NCBI GenBank assembly: GCA_963575745.1
Contig: CAUYUJ010016362.1
Coordinates: forward strand, 218,271-282,270
Length of the DNA: 64,000 nt
Reading direction: 5' to 3'
Source of the DNA: Prorocentrum cordatum
Taxonomy: Eukaryota; Sar; Dinophyceae; Prorocentrales; Prorocentraceae
A program made the translations under genes and the position numbers. How positions within the stretch are numbered: the stretch's first letter is position 1; each line of letters begins with the position of its first letter. This document shows positions 12,691 to 22,974 of the stretch, one piece after another. The notes beneath the pieces are model-generated. The model did no database searches, was not told the DNA's origin, and saw only the letters and a program-made list of their open reading frames with translations.

Positions 12691-13355
12691 TTGATGTGCC
12701 GACAATGGTCCGCCAGGGATAGATCATGCTGCGTAGGTAATGATGTTCCTGCCCTTGCCCCTTTCCCTCGCCCCCTTCCCTTCGCCCTCTCCCCTCGCTT
12801 CGCGCGCACTTGCGCCGCCAATTAAGACGCGCGGCCGCGCTTCGCCTCCAATGCGCGCGCGCGGTCTGGCCCGACGAGTACGCAACGCCAGCGCACTCCA
12901 ATGCACAGTTTTGCGTAAATGGTTCGTCTAGGGCGTGCTGCTACCTGGCAAGTGGCAATTGTCGTTAGTTAAGGCGTTTCGAGCGCTGCTGGTTCATTGG
13001 GTTTCGGTGTGCAGTCCATAGATTGATGATGGCAGGGGGTGGCTCGCGTTCCCACGGGCACCTCGGTCCCCGAGCCTCCAGCGCGGCCGCCCCATATCTC
13101 CACGGAGCCCCCCGATGTCCCCCGCCCAGGGTGGCCGCATCTGCTTGCAGCGGGTCCCCCATGAGCCCGTGGAGCGTGTCCCGATGCCCCCCCCCGCACG
13201 GTGTGTTCAATGATTTTCCAATCGTCCGGTTATTCGGAGGCGTGCTCGGACTTGGCCGAGCTGGTTTGCGTTCGCGTTTCCTGTTTCCTTGATAGTTTGG
13301 GCTCGAGCGTATTCTGGCTCCTTCCGTCGCCCCCCCTGTCATCCCTGTTTCGGAC

Positions 13356-13991
13356 GTGCCTCTCAAATTTGCGATGCAGCCCCATGCTTCGGCGTCGATC
13401 CCGAAGGGGCCAGTGCCGGCGAGGCCGCGCCCGCGTGCTGTCCTCCGCGAGAACAACGAGCTGCGCGTGAAGGTGGCAGGCCACAGGATGACAATGCGTA
13501 CCCAGAGCCATGCGAGCGCATGGATGAGCAGCTCGCCGGAGAAGCTCGGAGCGAAGTTTCGCGCCGAGGTGCAGGCTTCGGCCAGGCAGGTCCAGGAGAG
13601 CAGGGCCTCTGTCGAGAAGACGACGGGCGCGGTGGCCTGGTCTCCGAAAGCAGGCGGTCGCCGCGCGCCGATCCCCCCGCCCGCGACGCCGCCGATGCCG
13701 ACGCCCCCTCCGCCGCCGCCAGTTCGCAGGGGCCAGCGTGGACACGCGTTGCAGCCAGCTACGGCCCCTGTGGCAGCGCTGCCCGATGCGCGCGCGCAGG
13801 CGTCGCGAGCCTGTAGACGCTGGGCCCTTCAGGGCCGCGGAGCCGCACAGGCCAGCTGCCCCAGGAGCAAGGGCCCGCCTCGCCCGACCGTCGCGCAGCT
13901 AGGGGTCGTTGAGAGAAGGGGCGCGGGGTATGAAGTGCATTGGAGTAGGGCGGGTCGGATGCGAGGGGGGCTTCGCGTGTTTTTCCCTTGA
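13356..13991 (+). CDS. Weak hypothetical ORF with a helical middle
   Basis: An open frame of 211 residues with reasonable third-position G/C bias between about 13400 and 13700. The middle (ENNELRVKV through QASARQVQESRASVEK) is charged and could be helical or coiled-coil. After that it turns into a Pro-rich tail (PIPPPATPPMPTPPPPPP) and low-complexity sequence. No family is recognised, and there is no leader, acceptor or neighbour to support expression. It may be a fragment of a retroelement ORF1 or noncoding. Confidence 0.22.
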   Translation: MPLKFAMQPHASASIPKGPVPARPRPRAVLRENNELRVKVAGHRMTMRTQSHASAWMSSSPEKLGAKFRAEVQASARQVQESRASVEKTTGAVAWSPKAGGRRAPIPPPATPPMPTPPPPPPVRRGQRGHALQPATAPVAALPDARAQASRACRRWALQGRGAAQASCPRSKGPPRPTVAQLGVVERRGAGYEVHWSRAGRMRGGLRVFFP

Positions 13992-14143
13992 GTTGCACAG
14001 CGCGTGCCGGCGGTCTGGTGGCGCTGTCCCAGTTGCAGTCTGCATTGAGCGCCCTGCAGCACCGTTCAGGTGAGCAATTGTCTCGCTTGTCTCTCAGCGG
14101 GGCGCTAGTTCCCGCGGTGCTCGCGAGACAGCGGTGCGGTGAT

Positions 14144-14426
14144 TAAGTCAGTGCGTTTGGATTGCGGTCCGAATCGCTCTTTCCTCCAAGACCCTTCTCA
14201 TCGTTGTCTCGTCGGCTCCCCCATCGTGCCCGCCGCCTAAGTCAGTGCGTTTGGATTGCGGTCCGAATCGCTCTTTCCTCCAAGACCCTTCTCATCGTTG
14301 TCTCGTCGGCTCCCCCATCGTGCCCGCCGCCTAAGTCAGTGCGTTTGGATTGCGGTCCGAATCGCTCTTTCCTCCAAGACCCTTCTCATCGTTGTCTCGT
14401 CGGCTCCCCCATCGTGCCCGCCGCCT
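14144..14426. repeat. 94-bp tandem triplet
   Basis: Three near-identical 94-bp units start at 14144, 14238 and 14332 with TAAGTCAGTGCG and end in CCCGCCGCCT. The copies look identical over their length, so the amplification is recent. Confidence 0.95.
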
Positions 14427-14559
14427 TCGTCCGCGTCGCATTTCGATGCGCGCCCGTGTTTATGGTCACTGGAGTTGGGCGCGTTTCGACCGCGCGCCCG
14501 ATGCGAATCCAGCCGCGGCGACGGGGGCCGCGGCCCCGCGCCCACCCCGCTGGGGCACG

Positions 14560-14697
14560 GTAATGAAAAACCCGGAATTCCAGGGGTGGAAACCGGGAGC
14601 CCGAGGGTTCCGGGTTTTTCAAAATTCTTCAAGGTCCCGGGAGGAGAAAACCCGGAACCTTAGGGTTCTGGGTTCCAGGAATTCCCGGGGGGGAGAG
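14560..14697. repeat. CCCGGAATTCC-type palindrome-rich block
   Basis: There are several variants of AACCCGGAATTCC, GGTTCCGGGTTTT and CCAGGAATTCCCGG, many self-complementary. The same kind of block recurs at 39596-39715, also beside a 12-bp GCCTCCGACACG-type minisatellite. Confidence 0.75.
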
Positions 14698-14727
14698 GAG
14701 AAGGAGAGGAGAAGGAGTGGAGAAGAC

Positions 14728-15190
14728 GCGGCCTCGGACGCGCTCCGACGCGGCCTCGGACGGCCTCGGACGCGGCCTCCGACACGGCCTCCGACACGGC
14801 CTCCGACACGGCCTCCGGCACGGCCTCCGACGCGGCCTCCGACACGGCCTCCGACACGGCCCTCCGACACGGCCTCCGACACGGCCTCCGACACGGCCTC
14901 CGACACGGCCTCCGACACGGCTTCCGACACGGCTTCCGAAACGCCTTCCGACACGGTTTCCGAAACGGTTTCCGACACGACCTCCGAAACGGTTTCCGAC
15001 ACGGCCTCCGAAGCGGCTTCCGAAACGGTTTCCGAAGCGGCCTCCGAAACGGTTTTCGACACGGCCCCCGAATCGGCTTTCGAAGCGTCTCCCGAAACGG
15101 CCTCTGAAACGGCTCCCGAAACGGTTCCAGAAACAGTTTCCGATTCGGTTTCCGACGCGGCCTCCGGCACGGACTCTGGCACGGACTTAT
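14728..15190. repeat. 12-bp minisatellite (GACACGGCCTCC)n
   Basis: Tandem, progressively diverging 12-mers, GACACGGCCTCC to GAAACGGTTTCC. Because 12 is divisible by 3, all frames stay open and read as simple tetrapeptide repeats on both strands, so I do not treat them as protein. The same family recurs at 39228-39565. Confidence 0.9.
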
Positions 15191-15640
15191 AGGGAGAAAA
15201 GGAGGAGTGGGGAGAAAAGGAGGAGCGGAGAGAGAAGGAGGAGAGGATAGGAAAGGAGGAGATGAGAGGAAAGGAGGAGGGGAGAGAAAATAATAAGGGG
15301 AGAGAAAAGGAGGAGAGGAGAGAAAAGGAGGAGATGAGAGAGGAGGAGAGGAGAGGAAATGAGGAGGGGAGAGGAAATGAGGAGAGGAGAAAAGGAGGAG
15401 AGGAGAGAAAAGGATGAGAGGAGAAAACTGGAGGAGAGAAAAGAAAACGAGGAGAAGAGAGAAAAGGGGGAGAGGGGCGAAAAGGAGGAGAGGGGCGAAA
15501 AGGAGGGGAGGAGCGAAGAGGAAGAAGCGAAGAGGAGGAGAAACGAGAAAAGGAGGAGAAACGAGAAAAGGAGGAGAGGAGAGGACACGAGGAGAGGAGA
15601 GAAAAGGAAAGGAGAGAAAAGGAATCTCTGGGAATCTCGT
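15191..15640. repeat. GA-rich tract (GAGGAGAGAAAAGGA)
   Basis: Nearly pure purine on the + strand, built from GGAGAGGAGA and GAAAAGGAGG words. It starts directly after the 12-bp minisatellite. Confidence 0.9.
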
Positions 15641-16891
15641 TCGGATGTTCTGGGGATCTCGAGGAATCCCTGGGAGTATCCGAGGAATCCCTGGGGTGAT
15701 CTAGGAATGTCTAGGGATCTCTGGGAATCCGTCAGAATTTCCATGAATGCGTTAGGGACCTCTTCGAATCTGCGGGGGCCTTTGTTTGAGAATCTCTAGG
15801 AATATCTTAGGAACCTGTTGGCTTTTCCAGGAAACTCATCTGGCATCTCTAGGAACCTCTCAGGGACCTGGGCACCTCGAGGAATCCCAAGCAATCTCTG
15901 GGAATGAATTTCGAGAGATGCCTAGACATATCTAGGGATTTCTTGGAATATCCATGGGTCGCTGCGAATCTCTGGGACCTTTGGGCACCCTCGGAAATCC
16001 TGCGGAAGCTTCAAGAATATTCAGGAATGTCCAGGAATCTCTAAGAATATTTGGGAATATCGCGGAAGCTCTTGGCAGCTCTTAAGAATATTTAGGAATC
16101 CCATGGCTTCTTGAGGAATCTCTGGGTATATTTGGGATCTCTGAGGGATCCCTACGAATCTCGAAGAATCCCCGGGCATCCCTGAGAATCTCTGGGGATC
16201 TCTGGGGAACGCTAGGAATCTTAAGGGGCCGTCAGGACGCGTTAGAAATCTTTAGAACTCTTTAGGAATCTCCAAGAATCTCGGGGAATCTTTTTAGGAA
16301 CCGATAGGAACCTCAAGGAATCTCTAAGAAACTCCAGGAATGTCTCACCATCGCGTGGGATCATTTGGATTTCTCGAAATCTCTCCGAATCTCTCGGGGC
16401 GTCTAGGACGCCTTTCCAATCTCTAGGAAGCTCCGGGAATGTTCAAAGATATGTAGGAATGTGCAGGAATGCTTGGGGATCTCAATACATCTATCGGATT
16501 TATTGATACCCAGGAAGCTCGGGGAATCTCCAGGCATCTCTAATAATATTTCAGCATTTCAAATAATTTCCAGAAAACTCAAGGAACCGTTGGGCAACTG
16601 TAGGGGACGATAAGAATCCCTATGGATATTCAAGGATCTTTGGGAGCCCCTCCGAATCCTTACGGATCTTTGGGAATATCCTGAGGATCTCTGTGGATAT
16701 CCAGGACTATGTTTGAATATTTGGGATCTTGGAGCAATTGTAAGAATCTCGTGGCATATTTAGGCATATCTAGGAGTCCTTCGGCATATGTGGGGATCTA
16801 TGGGAATCGCCAGGGATCTTAGGGGATCACTAGGAATCTCGGGATCTCCAAGAAACTCTAGGATTCCTAAAGAATATTGCAGAATCTCTCC

Positions 16892-16947
<56 letters not shown>

Positions 16948-17150
16948 TTATACATACATATATATAGATATATAAATACAAGACGGCTTACGAGTCTCAA
17001 TGAGTCTCTGGGAATCTCTGGGAGTCCCCAGACATCTTCAGGGATCTGTAGTAATATGTAGGAATCTCCCGCAACCTCTGGGAACGCCTAGGAATCTCCA
17101 GGAATATGCAGGAATATTGAGAGCCCTAACATCTTCAGGGATCTCTAGGA
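15641..17150. repeat. Degenerate AGGAATCTCT satellite
   Basis: About 1.5 kb made almost entirely of divergent 10-12 base units resembling AGGAATCTCT, GGGATCTCTG and GGAATATCC. It contains no long open frame. Simple (TC)n and (TA)n tracts interrupt it at about 16888-16980. Confidence 0.85.
16888..16980. repeat. (TC)n then (TA)n microsatellite
   Basis: A run of TC units passes into TATATA/TACATA repeats, inside the degenerate satellite. Confidence 0.9.
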
Positions 17151-17870
17151 ATATGAGAAACCGACCCATCTGAGTTAAGATTGGGCCATGCGCCCCCCGG
17201 CCTTGCATCTCCCCCCCCGCTTCCCCACTCTGCCCTCTTGGGAGAGCCCCAGTGTTTCCTCGCTGCTGCCCTGGAGGGTCTCATTGACAGCCCGGGGTGG
17301 GGGGCGAAAGAACATGCAACAACGCGACTTCTGATGCTTTCGGCATTGGGGAGAATATCGCGCTGAGCTGTCTCAGCGGCGCCCTTTCGATTGCTGAGCG
17401 CTACACTTTGCATTCGTTCGGCGCGCCTCTGTGCTCTTGCGGGCCTCGCGGGTTTCTCCTGCACGCCTGGCGCCTTCGTGCCGCGTCTCTTCTTGGTCGC
17501 GTCTCCTGGGGGGAAAGCCGTCGTCGCGGCCCTTCTCCACGTGTGCGCGCTGGAAGTGTTGAGCACGCAGTCATGTGATTGTTCCAGATGCTTCAAACCC
17601 GCGCCCCACCCCCCCCGGTGCGCTTGCGAGGCCCCCATGCCAGCGCGCAGTTGCACCATTGCGTCTCTTGTAATATGCAAATGCACCCATGAAAGCCTAC
17701 GCGTGCCAATTTGTTTCCATTCGCATTGGTGGGCGCGGGTGCCTGCCCCTAATTATTCACGCTTCGCGTGTCCCCACGAGCCCATCCAGACACACATCGC
17801 CAGGCAAGTTGCCATGACCAAGGAAGTGTAGAAGCACGCAGTGTAGCAGCCGCCTTGGCAGCGTTTTCTC
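17151..17870. other. Unique-looking intergenic sequence, nothing recognised
   Basis: Mixed-composition sequence between two satellite tracts. Open frames on both strands lack motifs and I see no tandem structure. Confidence 0.4.
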
Positions 17871-18450
17871 GGAGGTTTCTTGGAGCCATGTTGGTCCTCG
17901 CGGAGCCTCTTGGGGCGCTCTCGAGGCCCTCTTGGGCTCTCTTCGGGCGTTATTGGGGCCCTCTTGGGGCTCTTTGGGGAGGTATTTGAGGCCTCTTGGG
18001 GCCGTCTTGGGCACCATGGCTCAAATAATAGGGGGTCTGATATTCAGCCCCCCCCCCCCTTGGGAGACGAATGGGCGACCGCAAAAATGCGTCTTGGGGC
18101 CACCTTGGGCCGCCCTCAGGCCCCTCTTAGGCGCTCTGAGGTCCGTCTTGGAGCCCTCGCGGGCCCCCTTGAGACTCTTTTGGGCCATCTTGGGGCCATC
18201 TCGAGGTCAACGGCTTATCGGAGGCGAAAAGGGGACAAGGCAGAACAACTTGATTATTTAGGTTTTTGTTGATCTTTCCGAACTCTTGGGGGCGGGAACC
18301 GTCTCGGGGCCGCCTTGCAGCCTTTTGGAGGCATGTCGGAGGCTATCTTGAGCCGTCTTGAAGAATCGTGGGCCATTGTGGAGGTCATCTTGGGCTCTCT
18401 GTTGCCCTCTTGGATCAATCTTGGGCCAGCAAGGACGCTCTCACACCTTG
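17871..18450. repeat. CTCTTGGGGCC degenerate satellite, copy 1
   Basis: Spaced repeats of CTTGGGGC and CCTCTTGGG words dominate this tract. Similar tracts occur at 21790-22110, 22220-22870 and 28790-29410. Frames reading as Trp/Gly/Leu repeats are by-products. Confidence 0.7.
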
Positions 18451-18743
18451 CGCGCCACCGCCCAGACCCTGGAAGGGGTGGGGGAACCTCTTCGACTCAA
18501 GGGAGGAAGGGGGGCAAAAGAGAAAACGCTCTAGACCACCTGCGCCCAGAGGGTTGGTGGGATTTGTTCACATGTATACTGCATTGGCCCAATGAATGAA
18601 GGATGCAGCAACAAAAACAAGATGGCGAACCTCCACTTGGGGCAGGTCGGGGTCTTACGTTTTCTTGGTTCTGGACTACCCTACAGCAGAGCATGTAGGC
18701 AGCGGTTAAAAAGAGCGCGGCGAAGTGGCAGGAGGAATAATGT

Positions 18744-18788
18744 GGAGGATGATGGCGACGACGATGATGGCGATGGTGATGGTGATGG

Positions 18789-18843
<55 letters not shown>

Positions 18844-18955
18844 AACGACGATGATGATGATGATGATCACGACGACGACGAGGAGGAGGAGGAGGGCGAG
18901 TAAGAGGAGGATGAGGATGATGATGATGAGGAGGGGAGGAGGAGGAGGAGGAAGG
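18744..18955. repeat. (GAT)n / (GAG)n microsatellite
   Basis: A run of GAT units (18744-18870) passes into GAC, GAG and GGA units. Asp-, Met- or Ile-homopolymer frames across it are repeat products. Confidence 0.95.
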
Positions 18956-19204
18956 GGTGGGTAAGCAACGGGGCGAGGCTGGAACGGGGTCGGGCGCATT
19001 CGTGTCACAGTCAAACAGACATAATTATATGGTTTCGTTGCTCTTCAGACAAGCCTCGTCGCCACGGCTGGACGGTCTTCGCAAGTGTCTTGTGATGTGC
19101 GGCGGTGCTGTGTCCCGGCCCACTGATCAAGGCGCGCTTGGTCGACGTAATGTTGTTTTGTAGCATTGCGTCGACCAGCATTTTCCCTTGCCCATTTAAA
19201 AAGG

Positions 19205-19830
19205 GAAACTTTCACGCATGTTCGAGATTGTTTTTGCGAAGGCTGGGGGGCGAGGGGTCGGGAAGAGAGGGGTTCGACGGGGGGCGTCGCCAACTCCGAA
19301 GATTTTTTGGTATTCTGAACCAGGAAATGCTCGCATTTGTTGTTTCCAAGTTTTCTCGGTTTGGGGGGCGTTTTGCGGAGGCTTGCTGGCCAAAAGATCG
19401 CGAGGGCGGAGGAAAGGCCGGGGGCCTCGCTATAATCGCGCATTTTCTTCGTGTTCATGAAGCAGGAAACGCTCGCAATTTGCCGATCTGGTTTGGTGGG
19501 GGTTGGGGGCGTGGCGCGCAGGGCTTGCGGGGCAAAGGATCGGGGGGGTGAACGAGTGACGCGGGGCACCGCTGAGACCAAAGTTTTTCTTTTTGTTTTC
19601 AAGCAGGAATCGCTCGCAATTTTTCAAACGTGGTTTCCTGGGGACCAGGTTGTGTTTTGACAAAGGAGGCGCTGCACATTTCAAAAATGGTCTCCTCGGT
19701 GGCCGCGGGGGGGGGCGAGGGGGGGGTCTGGGGGGAGGGGGGAGCGACGGGGCTCCGCCTTTACATGCCAAGTCAAGTCTCTTTCGTTCTGAAGCAGGAA
19801 ACGCTCGCGAATTTTCGAACATGGCCCCTT
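19205..19830. repeat. Imperfect repeats containing CAGGAAACGCTCGCA
   Basis: The words AAGCAGGAAACGCTCGCA or close variants occur near 19320, 19456, 19598 and 19790, separated by 130-190 bases of GC-rich, partly similar sequence. This looks like an old tandem array. Confidence 0.65.
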
Positions 19831-19964
19831 CTGCTATTTGTTCGCCCGTGTTTCCGGGTTTGCCCCAAGGCTCACCCCACCCCGCCCCGCCCCCCCCCCC
19901 CTTCGGTCGCGCCCGCTATCGCCAGGGCATGATGAGAAACGGTCTGCATGGAGAAAAAGAGATG

Positions 19965-20640
19965 CGCGGCGGCGGGCGCGGCTGGTCAGCCAGAGTGGCA
20001 GCGCCACCTCTTCTGTGGTGCTTTGACCAATGCATGCGCCCAGGCCACGCTCGGACTAAGCACGGTCCCCACTGCAGATGCACTGCGACTGTGGGGCATC
20101 AATATGAGAACTGCCCATGGCATCCACGATGACAGCACAAGGGAACAAAACGGCGGGCGCGGCCGGTCAGCCGGAATGGCAGCACCCCTTGTTCAGTGGT
20201 GCTTTGATCAATTCACACGCCTGGGCCACGCTCGGATTAAACACGGTCCCCAGTGCAGATGCACCTGCGACTGTGGGGCATGGACATCAGGACTGCCCAT
20301 GGCATCCGGGATGATAGCAGAGAGGGAAATGGGCGGCGGCGGGCGCGGCTGGTCAGCCGGAGTGGCAGCGCCACCTCTTCTGTGGCGGTTTGACCAATGC
20401 ACGCGCCCAGGCTACGATCAGACTAAACGCGGCCCCCACTGCAAATGTACGGCGACCGTGGAGCATTAGTACGAGAAGTGCCCATGGCATCCACGACGGC
20501 AGCAGAAGGGGGAAAATCGGAGGCGACGGGAGCGGCCGGTCAGCCTGAATGGCAGCGCCCCTTCTTCTGCGGTGTTTCGACCAGCGCGCGCTCTCGAACC
20601 TCACTCGGACACAGTACGGTTCCCATAATACCGCTGATCG
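19965..20640. repeat. About 183-bp tandem array, nearly four copies
   Basis: Units begin near 19968, 20150, 20335 and 20516 with GGCGCGGCTGGTCAGCC-like sequence, continue through TGGCAGCGCC and CACGGTCCCCACTGCA, and end with CCCATGGCATCC. The fourth is truncated at about 20640. Copies are 80-90 percent alike by eye. Confidence 0.8.
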
Positions 20641-20942
20641 ATGTGCTTACGTGAAATATTTTTATCCGTAAGGGCTTCGCCCCCTGCCGCCGGACCCCTC
20701 TCTCGGAGAATGGGCCATGGAAGAGCTAAGTCATGAGGCTTTGGCGCTGTCGTGCAGCAGTATCGGAACTTCATGCGAGGCCGATTCGCAATCGGCAAAA
20801 CCAACTGATCACAAGAGGGGTTACCACACAGGGCGAGTGGTAAGACGTGTATGGTTTACGAGCTTGGTTACCACACCTTCGGATTAAAGGGCCGAGGGGG
20901 TACTCACAGTTTGGGTTACCACGCCTTGCGATGGATGCGCGT

Positions 20943-21475
20943 GAGGGGTGGCGCCGAACTTCAGAAATGTGGCAAATCCCCTGTGTTTTTGGACCCTGAC
21001 CCCGCGGATCTGCTTGAGGGGTGGCACCGAATTTCAGAAATGTGGCAAATCCCCGGTGAAGTTGGACCCTGACCCCGCGGATCTGCGTGAGGGGTGGCAC
21101 CGAATTTCAGAAATGTGGCAAATCCCATGTGTTTTTTGACCCTGGCCCCGCGGATCTGCTTGAGGGGTGGCACCGAATGTCAGAAATGTGGCAAATCCCC
21201 TGTGTTTTTTTGCACCCTGGCCCCGCGGATCTGCGTGAGGGGTGGCACCGAATGTCAGAAATGTGGCAAATCCCTTGTGTTTTTGGACCCTGGCCCCGCG
21301 GATTTGCGCGAGGGGTGGCACCGAATTTCAGACATGTGGCAAATCCCCTGTGTTTTTGGACCCTGACCCCGCGGATCTGCGTGAGGGGTGGCGCCGACTT
21401 TCAGAAATGTAGCAAATCCATTGTGTTTTTGGACCCTGACCCCGCGGATTTGCGTGAGGGGTGTCGATTTCGAGC
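20943..21475. repeat. 73-bp tandem array, about seven copies
   Basis: The start word GAGGGGTGGC recurs at 20943, 21016, 21089, 21162, 21237, 21310, 21383 and (as GAGGGGTGTC) 21456, a 73-base period with one 75-base step. The rest of each unit reads CAGAAATGTGGCAAATCCC, then GACCCTGACCCCGCGGAT. The units have no unique spacers, so this is a satellite and not a CRISPR array. Confidence 0.9.
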
Positions 21476-21789
21476 CCCCCCAGCAATTCAGACAACGCGC
21501 CCAGGTGAAGCTACAAAATTTGTTTGGGCCTCCCCCCCCCTCGCGCGGTCAATCAACGAGTTACAGTAACCAGCATGAAGTCAACTAGTTACAGTAACCA
21601 ACAAGAAGCAGAACTGTAACACTGGAAACTACAACCTACAACTGGCACAGGAAACTGCGAACCCGTGCCTCGCAGCCTGGTGGCCCCACAAGGGGGCCGG
21701 CGGATATATAAAGAGATATACGTCTGTGAAAATATTTGCACATATACATACATACTAGAACCACGCGCGCGCAACGCGCGCGCTTAGTT

Positions 21790-22870
21790 TCTAGCCGATT
21801 CCGTTTGGGGTGCTCTTGCCTCTTGCGGCGTCTTTTGGGGCCTCTTTGGGGCATCGTGGGGCCTCTGGGGGGGCTCTGGGCTCTGTTGGGTGCCTTTGGG
21901 GGCCTCCTGGTGGCCTCTTGGGGCGGAAGGCTCGACTTGTCGGTTCGGGTTCCCCCTCTCGGGGCCGTCTTGGGGCCCTTTTGGGCGATCTCGGGCGCCT
22001 CTTGGGCCGTCTTGGGGCGCTCTTGGGCCGTTTTGGGTTGGGGCTCACTTGCGCCGTCGCGGCGGCCTCTTTGGGTGCCTATTGGGCCGTCTTGACCTGA
22101 TTTCTGGGGCCTGGCGGATTGTCTTGGACCGACGAAAGCAGGAAACAGCGAGGCCGCGAAAAACATGCAAAATCCCAGAGCAGTCCCGGTCTCGCTCGGG
22201 CTTCGGTCCGCAGGAAAACCTCTTTTGACCCCTTTGGGAGAGCTTTTGGAGGCCGCCCTATCCGTTTTAAGTTTTTTGGTGCCTTGTTTGGGCCTTTTGG
22301 GGGTCTCTTGGGGACTTATTGGGGCCTCTTGGGGACTTTTGGGGCCTCCTGGGAGGTTCTTTGGGCGGCTGCAACTTTCGAGTCGGAGTTCCCCTCTTGG
22401 GCCCCTCCTGGAGCCGTCTTAGTCGGCCCTTGGGAAATCTTGGTGCCCTCTTGGGCTACTCTTGGGAGCGTCTTCGGTTCGCGTGGGGAAGTCTCGAGCG
22501 CATCTGGGACCGCCTTTAAAGCCGTGAAGGCCCCCAAACAGCACATGCTTAAAATGAACGTTTCGCCTGCAGGAATGTAACGAATTCGGTCTCTTGGGAT
22601 CCTCTTGGGAGTGCTCTTGGAGGCCAATCGGGACCTTCTTGGACCATCTTGGGGCCATCTTGGGCAGCAGTCTTGGGCGACTCGGGGCCTTTTTGGGCCT
22701 TCTTGGGGTCCGCTTGTTGGGTTAACTTTGGCCGTCTTGGGCAGCCCTTGGGCCGTCTTGGCCCCCGCTTGGGTTGTCTTGAAGGCTTCTTGGGAGTGTC
22801 TTCGGCTCTCTTGGGCAAATATTGGGAGTTTCTTGGGCCGTGTTCAAAGCCGCGAAGGCCGAAACATCGC
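21790..22870. repeat. CTCTTGGGGCC degenerate satellite, copies 2 and 3, with embedded modules
   Basis: Two CTTGGGG-rich tracts (21790-22110 and 22220-22870). They are punctuated by short modules resembling CGAAAACATGCAAAATCC (near 22155), AAAGCCGTGAAGGCC (22512) and AAAGCCGCGAAGGCC (22849). A similar module closes the related tract at about 29420-29460, so the satellite and modules amplify together. Confidence 0.6.
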
Positions 22871-22947
22871 ATATGATAAGTTCGCCATTGTCGGCGCGTG
22901 AATGCCTGCTGCTTCTGGGCCCCAAGACTGTCAAACGACGGCTGGGG

Positions 22948-22974
22948 ATATATATATATATATATATATATATG
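22948..22974. repeat. (TA)n microsatellite at the 5' border of LINE-1
   Basis: A run of TA units immediately precedes the LINE-1 5' region. A (TA)/(TATG) tract also follows the element's 3' end at 28158, so the element sits between two microsatellites of the same type. Confidence 0.9.

Noticed and set aside
1-13990. Many long open frames on both strands in the GC-rich part
   Set aside because: They overlap each other in several frames, lack motifs and follow from the scarcity of AT-rich stop codons. Only two weak fragments were kept.
14350-15192. Ser-Asp-Thr-Ala repeat protein frames
   Set aside because: They are translations of a 12-bp minisatellite; equivalent repeat peptides appear in the other frames and on the other strand.
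18725-18964. Asp/Met/Ile homopolymer frames
   Set aside because: Produced by the GAT repeat.
20943-21475. CRISPR-like array
   Set aside because: 73-bp units are contiguous with no unique spacers, in a eukaryotic context.
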